This document shows positions 54,836-63,190 of a DNA stretch of 64,000 bases, piece after piece. The notes beneath the pieces are model-generated. The model saw only the letters and a list, made by a program, of their open reading frames with translations. It was not told the DNA's origin and did no database searches. Every line of letters begins with the position of its first letter. The first letter of the stretch is position 1. Source of the stretch: Mycobacterium sp. 852002-40037_SCH5390672 (GTDB lineage Bacteria; Actinomycetota; Actinomycetes; Mycobacteriales; Mycobacteriaceae); contig NZ_LZTA01000049.1 in the NCBI RefSeq assembly GCF_001665875.1, positions 1 to 64,000 of the forward strand. Direction: 5' to 3'. The translations under genes and the position numbers were made by a program.

Positions 54836-55990
54836 TTGGGCACGAACCCGTCTACGGAACAGCCGACGCCGCCTGTCGCGCAGGATGAAACGGCCGTCCC
54901 ACAGCGAAAAGGCAAGCGCGGCTGGGGCGGCTGGATCGCCGGCGCCGCCCTGGCGGCGTTTGCGCTGTTCTTCATCGCGAACTGCCGTGTGGCCCTTGAC
55001 CCTCGCGTGGCGAACCCGAACGTGCAGGGGCGGCCGCGCCCGGTGAAGTTCTCGTTCGGGCTGGACTACATCACCTTCCTGGATGCCGCCACGGTGGTGG
55101 CGCTGATCGTGCTGTTGATCGTCTTCATCAGGGGGTGGCGCCGGAATCCCGGTAGCCCGGTGATGCTGATGTTCTTGTGTACCACGCTGATCGTGTGGCA
55201 GGACCCGATCATGAACTGGTCACCGTTCGCGGTCTACAACCCCGATCTCGTTCACTGGCCGGAATCCTGGCCGCTGGTGTCGTTGTCGCCGACGGTCGAA
55301 CCGTTCGTGGTCTTCGGCTACGTGATGTTCTACTTCGGCCCCTACTTCCCCGCCGTCTGGCTGCTGCGCAAGCTACAGGCAAAGTACGGGCCCACGAGCT
55401 ACGTGTCGCGGCATCCCTTGGTCAGCCTGGGTCTGATCACCCTGGTGATCGGTTTCATTTTCGACGCCTTCCTGGAAAACATCCTGATCCATTGGGGCAT
55501 GTACATCTACTCGCAGGTGATCCCCTGGGGATCGGTGTTCACCGGCACCACCTTCCAGTTCCCGCTGATCTGGGAATCGTTCTCAGTGTGCTTCGTCATG
55601 GTGCCGGCTGCGATCCTCTGTTACCGCGACGATACCGGTAAGTCGGTCGCGGAAAAGCTTGCGGCCAAAGCGAAGTTGTTCCCGACGCGACCGGTGCTGG
55701 GCACATTCCTGGTGATGTTCGTCATCATCAACGTGTCCTATTTCGCTTACGGTGGCTGGTTCTGGGTCATCAAGGTCAGTCATGCCGCCACCTCGGTGGC
55801 CTGCCCGTGGCCATATCCCGAAGCCAAAGTATATGACCCGCAGGGGTTTTACGAAAAAGCCGGCGCGCAGGGCCCGTACTCGGTCGGCATCTGGTCGACG
55901 TGGGCGAGCGGCGAGCCCAACGGACGGCCCCATGTCGATCCCCCGCCACCTGGTGACGGCGCATGCGCGACGGCGGGCAAAAATGGCTGA
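54836..55990 (+). CDS. AveC-like (spirocyclase family) integral membrane protein
   Basis: A 384-residue membrane protein with about eight hydrophobic segments after a Pro-rich N-terminus: WIAGAALAAFALFFIANC, FLDAATVVALIVLLIVFI, EPFVVFGYVMFYFGPYFPAVWLL, LGLITLVIGFIFDAFLENILI, and others. The segments DPIMNWSPFAVYNPDLVHWPESW and GMYIYSQVIPWGSVFTGTTFQFPLIWESF are those of the AveC family, named from the avermectin spiroketal cyclase/dehydratase; mycobacterial members are of unknown function. The start is TTG 54836 behind GAGGAAGG. It overlaps the SDR gene by 8 nt, so these are one operon. Confidence 0.75.
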   Translation: MGTNPSTEQPTPPVAQDETAVPQRKGKRGWGGWIAGAALAAFALFFIANCRVALDPRVANPNVQGRPRPVKFSFGLDYITFLDAATVVALIVLLIVFIRGWRRNPGSPVMLMFLCTTLIVWQDPIMNWSPFAVYNPDLVHWPESWPLVSLSPTVEPFVVFGYVMFYFGPYFPAVWLLRKLQAKYGPTSYVSRHPLVSLGLITLVIGFIFDAFLENILIHWGMYIYSQVIPWGSVFTGTTFQFPLIWESFSVCFVMVPAAILCYRDDTGKSVAEKLAAKAKLFPTRPVLGTFLVMFVIINVSYFAYGGWFWVIKVSHAATSVACPWPYPEAKVYDPQGFYEKAGAQGPYSVGIWSTWASGEPNGRPHVDPPPPGDGACATAGKNG

Positions 55991-56987
55991 GCCGCGCACG
56001 GCCGTCATCACCGGGGCGTCTCGGGGATTGGGCTTCGCCTCGGTGGTGCGGCTGTATCGGGAGGGGTGGCGTGTGGTCGCGGCCATGCGCACACCCGACC
56101 AAGCAATGCCGTTGCTGCGGCAGGCAACCGGTGCCGGGCCCGACGATGAACGGTTGATCGGTGTCCAGCTCGACCTGACCGACTCCGCATCGATCGCCGC
56201 CGCTGCGAAGTCAATCGAAGAAGCGGTGGGCGCACCGTACGCACTGGTGCACAACGCGGGAATCTCGGCCGCCGGCATGGTGGAGGAGACCGATATGGCG
56301 TTGTGGCAACGCATGCTCGCCACCAGCGTCCTGGGGCCCGTCACGCTCACCCAGGCTCTGCTGCCGTCGATGCGGGCGGCGGGCCAGGGGCGAATCGTCC
56401 TGGTGTCCAGCGCGGCCGGGGTGCGGGGCCAGCCCGCCACCGCGCCGTATTCGGCGGCGAAGGGAGCGCTGGAGCGGTGGGGGGAATCGATGGCGTGCGA
56501 GATTGCGCCGTTCGGCCTCGGTGTGACCGTCGTGGTGGCAGGTACGTATGACACCGCGATCATCACCGACGCCGGCACCACCGATGACCGGAACTTCAAC
56601 GGCCCGTACGCCCGGCTGCACAACACCATGAACAGCCGGGGGCGCTTCGCGATGAAAATGGCGCGGCCACCCGAGCGATTCACCGACGGCCTGCTCAAGG
56701 CGATCGACGATCGGGGAGCATTTCGCCGCCGCGGCGTCGGCCCGGATGCCTCGATGCTGTTGGTGGCCAACAGGATTCTGCCGGCGTCGGGTATGCACCA
56801 CATGTCGCGGATCGTGCTGGGCATACCGCGACACGGGTCGATGCGCGATGGGGCCTGGCCATTGACGACGGCCCAAAAGGCGATGGTGTTCGTCGCTCGT
56901 GTTCTTCCGCAGCCGGTGCTGCAGCAGTTGGCCGCAGTGGCCGGACGGTTCTCGTCGCAAAAGCATGCGGCACAGCAAGGGGATTAA
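55983..56987 (+). CDS. Short-chain dehydrogenase/reductase, long C-terminus
   Basis: A 334-residue SDR: VITGASRGLGFASVVRLYREGWRV (TGxxxGxG, about 9-17), LVHNAGISAAG, VLVSSAAGVRGQPATAPYSAAKGAL with Ser and YxxxK (about 157-161). The C-terminal extension of about 90 residues (RRGVGPDASMLLVANRILPASGM) is seen in SDRs acting on large hydrophobic alcohols. The ATG at 55983 overlaps the end of the AveC-like gene. It probably oxidises or reduces an alcohol/ketone made by the neighbouring P450. Confidence 0.87.
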   Translation: MAEPRTAVITGASRGLGFASVVRLYREGWRVVAAMRTPDQAMPLLRQATGAGPDDERLIGVQLDLTDSASIAAAAKSIEEAVGAPYALVHNAGISAAGMVEETDMALWQRMLATSVLGPVTLTQALLPSMRAAGQGRIVLVSSAAGVRGQPATAPYSAAKGALERWGESMACEIAPFGLGVTVVVAGTYDTAIITDAGTTDDRNFNGPYARLHNTMNSRGRFAMKMARPPERFTDGLLKAIDDRGAFRRRGVGPDASMLLVANRILPASGMHHMSRIVLGIPRHGSMRDGAWPLTTAQKAMVFVARVLPQPVLQQLAAVAGRFSSQKHAAQQGD

Positions 56988-56998
56988 AAGGGGCAATC

Positions 56999-58213
56999 AT
57001 GGAACAACTTTTCGACGATCTGGAAGACTTCGGCGCCTTCGACGACGCCGTTTCGGGGGACGTGCGCGACCCATACACCGAACTGGCCCGGCTGCGACGC
57101 GAGGAACCCATCCAGCGCCTGGATACCTCCGGGATGCCGCATGAGGAATCCAAGCCCGTCTTCATCGTCTACCGCTACGAGGAAGCCCAGCAGATGCTGC
57201 GCGACAACGAGACGTTCTCCTCGGCGGCCGTCATCGCGGCATTCGGACCTGTGCTGGGGGAGCGGGTCATGCTCGGCATGGACGAGCCGGTGCACGGCCG
57301 GTTGCGGTCGCTGGTGTCAAAGGCCTTCTCGCAGAAGGCTTTGGCGCGCTGGGAGGACGAGTTGGTCGGACGCGTGGGCAACAGCCTGATCGACAAGTTC
57401 GCCGCGAAGGGCAAGGCCGACCTGGTCAAGGAATTCACCTTCGACTATCCCAGTCAGATCATCGCCGGCCTGCTGGGCCTGCCGCAGGAGGACTACCCGC
57501 AGTTTCAGCGCTGGTCCATCTCGCTGCTGAGCTGGATCCTCAATCCAGAACGCGGTCTTGCGGCCTCGGCCGCGCTGTGCGACTACTTCGCGCCGATACT
57601 GGCGGCCCGCCGAGCCGAGCCCAAGGACGATCTGATCAGCGCGCTGGCCCAGGCGGAGATCGACGGCGAGAAGCTCGAGGACGAGGAGATCTACTCGTTC
57701 CTGCGCCTGCTGCTGCCCGCCGGAGTGGAGACCACCTACCGGGCGCTGGGCAACCTGTTGCTCGGGCTGCTGTCCGACCCGCAGCAGCTGGACGCCATCC
57801 GCGCGGATCGCTCGCTGCTGCCGCAGGCCATCGAGGAGGGCGTGCGATGGGAACCGCCGCTGCTGACCATCACCCGGGTCGCCACCCGAGACACCGAACT
57901 CGGCGGGGTGCCGATCCCGGCCGGCTCAAGTGTGATGCCGATGCTGGGCAGCGCCAACCGGCAGGAAGACCGCTATCCCGACCCCGATTCGTTCGACATC
58001 TTCCGCTCGCCCAAGAGCAACCTGGCCTGGGGGCACGGCGTGCACGTCTGCCTCGGCATGCACCTGGCGCGGCTCGAGATGCGCACCGCCATCAACCTTC
58101 TGCTCGACCGGTTGCCGAATCTGCGGCTGGACCCGGACGGGGACGACCCCCACATCCGCGGCCAGGTCTTCCGGTCACCGACGTCGGTTCCGGTGCTGTT
58201 CGACGCCCAATAA
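56999..58213 (+). CDS. Cytochrome P450
   Basis: A 404-residue soluble bacterial-type P450. The I-helix AGVETTYRALGN (about 242-246; Glu and Thr for oxygen activation), the ExxR in EEGVRWEPP, and the heme loop AWGHGVHVCLGMHLARLE with Cys at about residue 351 are all present. The family inserts oxygen into C-H bonds using a ferredoxin partner; none is encoded here. It begins 11 nt after the SDR gene and precedes an aldehyde dehydrogenase, which together would oxidise a methyl or hydroxymethyl group to an acid. ATG 56999 follows AAAGGGG. Confidence 0.92.
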   Translation: MEQLFDDLEDFGAFDDAVSGDVRDPYTELARLRREEPIQRLDTSGMPHEESKPVFIVYRYEEAQQMLRDNETFSSAAVIAAFGPVLGERVMLGMDEPVHGRLRSLVSKAFSQKALARWEDELVGRVGNSLIDKFAAKGKADLVKEFTFDYPSQIIAGLLGLPQEDYPQFQRWSISLLSWILNPERGLAASAALCDYFAPILAARRAEPKDDLISALAQAEIDGEKLEDEEIYSFLRLLLPAGVETTYRALGNLLLGLLSDPQQLDAIRADRSLLPQAIEEGVRWEPPLLTITRVATRDTELGGVPIPAGSSVMPMLGSANRQEDRYPDPDSFDIFRSPKSNLAWGHGVHVCLGMHLARLEMRTAINLLLDRLPNLRLDPDGDDPHIRGQVFRSPTSVPVLFDAQ

Positions 58214-58303
58214 CCGGCCCCCGCCGCGGCTCTACTTGCCAATCGGCTAGTTTCCGGTAAGGCTCTCCGTAGCCCCTCAACGACCCAGAAGAGAGTGACA
58301 GAT

Positions 58304-59788
58304 ATGACTGAGGCTGTAAAGGTCCGCTTCGAGCCGAAGATGATGATCGACGGCAAGCTCGTCGACGGGCAGGCCGGCACCTTCACGAACATCAATCCGG
58401 CGACCGAGGAGCCGCTCGGCGAGGTCGCCGACGCCTCGAAGGAGGACATGCTTCGGGCCATCGACGCCGCCCGGCGCGCCTTCGACGAGACCGACTGGTC
58501 GACCAACAAGGAGTTGCGCAAGCGCTGCCTGCTGCAGCTGCACGAGGCGATCGAATCCGAGATCGACGAGCTGCGCGAGGAGCTGATCCTCGAGGTCGGC
58601 TCGCCCCGGGCCATCACCTTCGGACCTCAGCTGGACGCCCCGCTGGAAGACGGGCTGAAGTACCCCGCCCGGCTGATCGACGAATACGCGTGGGAGACCG
58701 ACCTGGGCGACAAGGTGATCAGCCTGACCGGGACGCTGACCACCCGCAAGGTGTGGCGGGAACCGGTCGGAGTCGTCGGCGCGATCGTGCCGTGGAATTT
58801 CCCCTTCGAGGTCACCATCAACAAGCTGGGCCAGGCGCTGGGCACCGGCAACACGGTGGTGCTCAAGCCTGCACCGAACACGCCGTTCAACGCGACCCGG
58901 CTGGGCCGGCTGATCGCCGAGAAGACCGACATCCCCGCCGGGGTGGTCAACGTCGTCACCGCGTCGGACCACTTCGTGGGTGAGGAGCTGACGCTGTCGC
59001 CGAAGGTCGACCTGATCTCATTCACCGGCTCGACGGTGGTGGGCAAGCGCATCATGGAAAAGGGCGCCGCGACCATGAAGCGGTTGTTCCTGGAACTCGG
59101 CGGCAAGTCGGCCACCATCGTCCTCGAGGACGCGGACTTCGGCACGGCATGCATGGTCGGCATTGCGCCGTGCATGCACGCCGGTCAGGGTTGCGCGAAC
59201 CCCACCCGGCTGCTGCTGCCGCGGTCCCGCTACGACGAGGGCGTGGAGATCCTGAAGAACATCTACGAGAACGTGACATGCGCGGACCCGCAGGACCCGG
59301 GAACGCTGTGTGGGCCGGTGATCTCGCAACGACAGTTCGACCGCGTGACGGAGTACATCAAGAAGGGTGTCGAAGAGGGCGCCACGGCGCTGGTCGGCGG
59401 CCCCGGCGCGGAGACCGGTTTCGACAAGGGATACTTCATCCGGCCAACGCTTTTCACCAACGTCGACAACAAGATGACCATCGCGCAGGAGGAGATCTTC
59501 GGCCCGGTGCTCTCGGTCATTCCGTTCGACGACGAGGAGGACGCGATCCGGATCGCCAACGACAGCGTCTACGGGTTGGCCGGCAACGTGTTTGCCGGTT
59601 CCCTCGAGCGTGCGCTGTCGGTGACCCGCCGCATCAAGGCCGGCTTCATGGGCGTCAACGGTGGTGCCCCCTACGGTGCCGACACGCCCTTCGGCGGCTA
59701 CAAGGAAAGCGGCGTGGGGCGCCAGAACGGCGTGGCCGGATTCGACCAGTACACCGAGATCAAGTCGGTCGCATACCCAGCCGGCTAA
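58304..59788 (+). CDS. NAD(P)-dependent aldehyde dehydrogenase
   Basis: A 494-residue aldehyde dehydrogenase: VGVVGAIVPWNFPFEVTINKLGQAL (with the catalytic Asn), VLKPAPNTPFN, ELGGKSATIV (general-base Glu) and the nucleophile in HAGQGCANPTR (Cys about residue 297), ending PFGGYKESGVGRQNG. It resembles the AldA-like enzymes found next to P450s in mycobacteria. ATG 58304 is preferred to a GTG at 58295; GAGAG lies 8 nt upstream. It follows the P450 by 90 nt and closes the five-gene run controlled from site F. Confidence 0.92.
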   Translation: MTEAVKVRFEPKMMIDGKLVDGQAGTFTNINPATEEPLGEVADASKEDMLRAIDAARRAFDETDWSTNKELRKRCLLQLHEAIESEIDELREELILEVGSPRAITFGPQLDAPLEDGLKYPARLIDEYAWETDLGDKVISLTGTLTTRKVWREPVGVVGAIVPWNFPFEVTINKLGQALGTGNTVVLKPAPNTPFNATRLGRLIAEKTDIPAGVVNVVTASDHFVGEELTLSPKVDLISFTGSTVVGKRIMEKGAATMKRLFLELGGKSATIVLEDADFGTACMVGIAPCMHAGQGCANPTRLLLPRSRYDEGVEILKNIYENVTCADPQDPGTLCGPVISQRQFDRVTEYIKKGVEEGATALVGGPGAETGFDKGYFIRPTLFTNVDNKMTIAQEEIFGPVLSVIPFDDEEDAIRIANDSVYGLAGNVFAGSLERALSVTRRIKAGFMGVNGGAPYGADTPFGGYKESGVGRQNGVAGFDQYTEIKSVAYPAG

Positions 59789-59877
59789 AAACGTTCCGAC
59801 GAGATTGCCGTCAGGGTCGCGCTTTTCGGGCTTAATCGCGACCGTGGCGGCCATTTCGTAGCGAACGCCTATCGCCG

Positions 59878-60519
59878 ATGCATGTCGACCGCGAATTTGT
59901 CTTCGCCGCCGTCTCCGACGAGCGGCGTCGCATCGCGAGTCTGCTGGACGGATTGCAAGCCGCGCAGCTGGCCACGCCGAGCCTGTGTGCGGGCTGGGAT
60001 GTCAAGACAGTGGCCGCTCATGCGGTCAGCACCGCCACCGACGGGACCCTCACGTTCCTGCGGCTCGCCCTGCGTCGTGGGAGCATGGCTCGCGCGATCG
60101 ACGAATTGGCGCGCCGTCGTGCCGAATTGCCGGCCGCCGAGATCGTAGCCGGTTTGCGCCAATGCGCGGATCGCCGGATCGATCCGCCGCTATTCGGACC
60201 GTTGGACCCGCTCGCGGATGTCTTGGTACACAGCGGTGACATCCGGATCCCTCTCGGGCTGCCCTTTCAACCCGATCCACAGCGAGCAGCATTGGCCATG
60301 GACTTCCTGACCGGCTGGTGGCGGTTCGGCTTCGTCCCGCTCGGTCGACTGCGTGGAATCAGCTTGCACGCCAGCGATGTTGGCCAAGTGTGGGGGAGCG
60401 GCGCGGAAATTCGCGGACCGGTGGCTGCGCTGATGATGACTGTCGCCGGCCGCACCGCGCTTGTGCACACGCTCGACGTGCCGGGCCTGCCAGGGATGCT
60501 GCAGCGATTGTCCGGGTAG
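59878..60519 (+). CDS. Mycothiol-dependent maleylpyruvate isomerase/DinB-like protein
   Basis: A 213-residue protein with the four-helix-bundle N-terminal domain of the MDMPI/DinB family: RRRIASLLDGLQAAQLATPSLCAGWDVKTVAAHAVST, with the helix His and the later DPLADVLVHSGDIRIPLG supplying metal ligands (HxxD...H pattern). Members use mycothiol as cofactor or bind metal and transfer thiol groups; the substrate here is unknown. The ATG at 59878 lacks a strong ribosome binding site. It lies 89 nt beyond the aldehyde dehydrogenase gene and could be a separate unit; no operator site is seen in front. Confidence 0.78.
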   Translation: MHVDREFVFAAVSDERRRIASLLDGLQAAQLATPSLCAGWDVKTVAAHAVSTATDGTLTFLRLALRRGSMARAIDELARRRAELPAAEIVAGLRQCADRRIDPPLFGPLDPLADVLVHSGDIRIPLGLPFQPDPQRAALAMDFLTGWWRFGFVPLGRLRGISLHASDVGQVWGSGAEIRGPVAALMMTVAGRTALVHTLDVPGLPGMLQRLSG

Positions 60520-60584
60520 CGCCCCGACTGACGCTGACGCGTAGCAGCCGTCGTCGGGGGTCGCGATGAAACGCCCTCGCCGCG

Positions 60585-60887
60585 CTAGCCGGGTGGCAGC
60601 GGACGCTTCAGTGTGCAGACGATGCTCCACTCGAAATAGTGGTCACCGCCGCCATCGTATTCCTTGAAGCGATGGGCAACTTGGGTGCGTTGCACCGAGG
60701 ACCCCACGAGTTCCCACCCCTGCTCGCCGTAGGTCGTCGTCAGGCGGTTCGCCTCGTCCAAAACCGTTTGCAAGGAGTCATGCGTATGCGAGACGAAGGT
60801 GCTCTCCCATCGCTGGGGGTACCACTTGCCGTCTGACGCCAGCCACCAACCGGGCCCGGGTGCAGGAGTGCTCACATTCGGGACCAT
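60585..60887 (-). CDS. Small protein with DUF2510-like motif and DUF4177-like domain
   Basis: A 100-residue protein. GPGWWLASDGKWYPQRW near the N-terminus is the short Trp-rich element often found in actinobacterial membrane or surface proteins (DUF2510 type). The remainder (LTTTYGEQGWELVGSSVQ, EWSIVCTLKRP) looks like a small ferredoxin-like DUF4177 domain. There is no signal peptide. Function unknown. The ATG at 60887 or a GTG at 60872 could start it. Confidence 0.6.
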   Translation of the reverse strand: MVPNVSTPAPGPGWWLASDGKWYPQRWESTFVSHTHDSLQTVLDEANRLTTTYGEQGWELVGSSVQRTQVAHRFKEYDGGGDHYFEWSIVCTLKRPLPPG

Positions 60888-61026
60888 ATGCGCCGTCGCC
60901 CCAGCGGAAATGAACTGCAGGTGACCGACGCTGTACGCACCGCCGAAGAACTCGCGTCGTAAACGCCGGCGGTGCGACAGGTCCTGCGCGCAGTGGCTCG
61001 CGCGATCACCGCGCGCCCATCGGCTT

Positions 61027-61041
61027 GACCTAATATTTGTT
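61027..61041 (-). promoter_or_regulatory. Regulon operator site G
   Basis: On the minus strand AACAAATATTAGGTC, a full match to the consensus, sharing 15 consecutive bases with site F. It lies 81 nt upstream of the second P450 gene, in the 235-bp region 60888-61122 that holds no gene. It links this distant unit to the regulon at 46-60 kb. Confidence 0.7.
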
Positions 61042-61122
61042 CAGCTCTAGATTACCAGGAGAGGTTGCGTCGCCCCGGATGACGTTGGTTGGGGGCGGTT
61101 ACCTGGATGCCTAGGAGTCCTG

Positions 61123-62391
61123 TTGAGCGAATTTGAATCCGTTGATTTCTTCACTGACCCGTCCCTGATTCCGGACCCGTACCCCTACTTCGACCAGCTG
61201 CGCGCGCGTTGCCCGGTGCTGCCCCGAGCCGAGCAGGGCGTCATGGCGATAACGGGACACTCCGAAGCGCTCGCCGTATACAAAGATCCGGCGTTCTCCT
61301 CGTGTGTTTCGGTAGCCGGCCCGTTTTCGGGTTTGCCGTTCGAGCCCGAGGGCGACGACATCGGCCACTTGATCGAACAGCATCGCTCACAAATCCCGAT
61401 GAGCGAACACATCGTGACCCAAGATCCGCCGGAGCACGCCCGAACGCGAGGTCTGCTCAGTCGCCTGCTTACGCCCAAGCGGCTCAAAGAAAACGAAGAC
61501 TTCATGTGGCGACTCGCCGATCAGCAGCTCGACGAGTTCGGATCCCGCGGCAACTGTGAATTCCTGGACGAATATGCGCGACCGTTCTCCGGCTTGGTGA
61601 TCGCCGACCTACTGGGAGTTCCCACCGAGGAGCACGAAGAATTTCGGGAAGTCTTCTCGGGCAAGGTGGTAGGCGGGATCGAGGACGACTCGATGACACG
61701 CGCCCACAATCCGCTGGAATACCTCGACGAGAAGTTCACCGCCCATATCACCGAACGCCGCCGACAACCACGCGAGGATGTATTGACCGAGCTGGCTCAG
61801 GCGAAGTATCCCGACGGGTCGACGCCAGAAGTCATCGACGTGGTCCGGTTGGCGACGTTCCTGTTTGCGGCCGGCCAGGAAACCACCACCAAGCTGCTCA
61901 GCTTCGGGATGCGCACGCTCGCCGAGAATCCCGAGCTGCAGCGACTGCTCCGCGAAGATCGCGGCCGGATTCCGAATTTCGTCGAAGAGACGTTGCGGAT
62001 GGAAAGCCCGGTCAAGTGTCACTTCCGGATGGCGCGGACCTCGACCTCGATCGGTGACACCGCTATCCCCGCGGGCAGCACGGTGATGCTGTTGCCTGGC
62101 GCGAGCAACCGGGACGCACGAAAGTTCGAGCGGCCCGATGAGTTTCGCATCGACCGTCCGAACGTGCGCGAGCATGTGGCGTTCGGCAGGGGCAATCACT
62201 CGTGCCCGGGCGCCCCACTGGCTCGCGCGGAGGGACGAATCTCGCTGAACCGCATACTCGACCGGATGGCGGACATCGGCATTACGGAGGCCAAGCACGG
62301 GCCGCCGGACGCCCGCCGCTACAGCTACGAACCGACCTGGCAGATGCGGGGTCTGACCGAGCTGCACCTCGAATTCACCCCGATCTCGTGA
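61123..62391 (+). CDS. Cytochrome P450, second
   Basis: A 422-residue P450 with I-helix FAAGQETTTKLL (about 246-257), the EETLRME (ExxR), and the heme loop VAFGRGNHSCPGAPLARAE with Cys at about residue 361. The sequence is distant from the other P450 in the window. The start is TTG 61123, supported by AGGAG (61113-61117) 5 nt upstream. Its stop overlaps the start of an acyltransferase gene as GTGA, so the two are translationally coupled. Operator site G lies in its promoter region. Confidence 0.92.
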   Translation: MSEFESVDFFTDPSLIPDPYPYFDQLRARCPVLPRAEQGVMAITGHSEALAVYKDPAFSSCVSVAGPFSGLPFEPEGDDIGHLIEQHRSQIPMSEHIVTQDPPEHARTRGLLSRLLTPKRLKENEDFMWRLADQQLDEFGSRGNCEFLDEYARPFSGLVIADLLGVPTEEHEEFREVFSGKVVGGIEDDSMTRAHNPLEYLDEKFTAHITERRRQPREDVLTELAQAKYPDGSTPEVIDVVRLATFLFAAGQETTTKLLSFGMRTLAENPELQRLLREDRGRIPNFVEETLRMESPVKCHFRMARTSTSIGDTAIPAGSTVMLLPGASNRDARKFERPDEFRIDRPNVREHVAFGRGNHSCPGAPLARAEGRISLNRILDRMADIGITEAKHGPPDARRYSYEPTWQMRGLTELHLEFTPIS

Positions 62392-63179
62392 GTGCGCACG
62401 AATTCGGCGAGTGGGATCCCGGCTTCACCGAGCGCTTCGTCACCGCGGCAGAACCACTGGCACGGCGTTGGTTTCGCTTCGAAGTGCGTGGACTCGAGGC
62501 CTTACCGCCCGACGGCGGTGCGCTGGTGGTCGCCAACCACTCCGGCGGCATGCTCACGCCCGACGTGCTGATCTTCGCCGCGGCCTTCTACCGCAGATTC
62601 GGCTACGGGCGTCCGCTGTACACGCTGGGTCACGACGGGATGTTCGTCGGCCCGATGTCGGGGTGGTTGGCCCGCCTCGGCGTCATCCGCGCCACCTCGA
62701 AAAACACCGCGCAGGCACTGCGGTCGGGCGCTGTGGTGCTGGTGTTTCCCGGCGGGGTCTACGACGCATACCGACCGACGTTGGCGGAGAACGTCATCGA
62801 TTTCCACGGCCGCACCGGATACGTCAGGTCAGCGATCGACGCCGGTGTGCCGATTGTGCCGGTCGTCTCCATCGGTGGGCAGGAAAGCCAGTTGTTCCTC
62901 ACGCGCGGCACGTGGCTGGCGAAGCGCCTGGGCCTGTCGCGGTGGCGGTCCGACATTCTGCCCATCACCGTGGGTTTCCCGTTCGGACTCAGCATGATCA
63001 TGCCGCCCAACCTGCCGTTGCCGACCAAGATCGTCAGCGAAGTCCTCGAACCCGTCGATGTCGCCACCCAATTCGGCGAGACGCCCGCCGTCACCGACGT
63101 CGACGCACACGTCCGCACCCTGATGCAGACCGCCCTGGACGGTTTGGCTCGCCAGCGTCGCTTTCCCGTCCTGGGATGA
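62388..63179 (+). CDS. Membrane-associated acyltransferase (LPLAT/MGAT-like)
   Basis: A 263-residue acyltransferase of the lysophospholipid/monoacylglycerol acyltransferase-like superfamily. It shows VVANHSGGMLTPD (the His-containing motif, about 43-55), LGHDGMFVGPMSGWLARLGVI, VLVFPGGVYDAYRP (the FPGG motif) and VPIVPVVSIGGQE. These enzymes add an acyl chain to a glycerol or other hydroxyl. The GTG at 62388 overlaps the P450 stop by 4 nt, which fixes the start; the frame extends further upstream inside the P450 gene by chance. Confidence 0.85.
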   Translation: MSAHEFGEWDPGFTERFVTAAEPLARRWFRFEVRGLEALPPDGGALVVANHSGGMLTPDVLIFAAAFYRRFGYGRPLYTLGHDGMFVGPMSGWLARLGVIRATSKNTAQALRSGAVVLVFPGGVYDAYRPTLAENVIDFHGRTGYVRSAIDAGVPIVPVVSIGGQESQLFLTRGTWLAKRLGLSRWRSDILPITVGFPFGLSMIMPPNLPLPTKIVSEVLEPVDVATQFGETPAVTDVDAHVRTLMQTALDGLARQRRFPVLG

Positions 63180-63190
63180 CGAGTCGATCC

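Noticed and set aside
59018..59854. Long minus-strand frame inside the aldehyde dehydrogenase region
   Set aside because: Antisense to a complete enzyme with all catalytic motifs; no ribosome binding site or homologous features.
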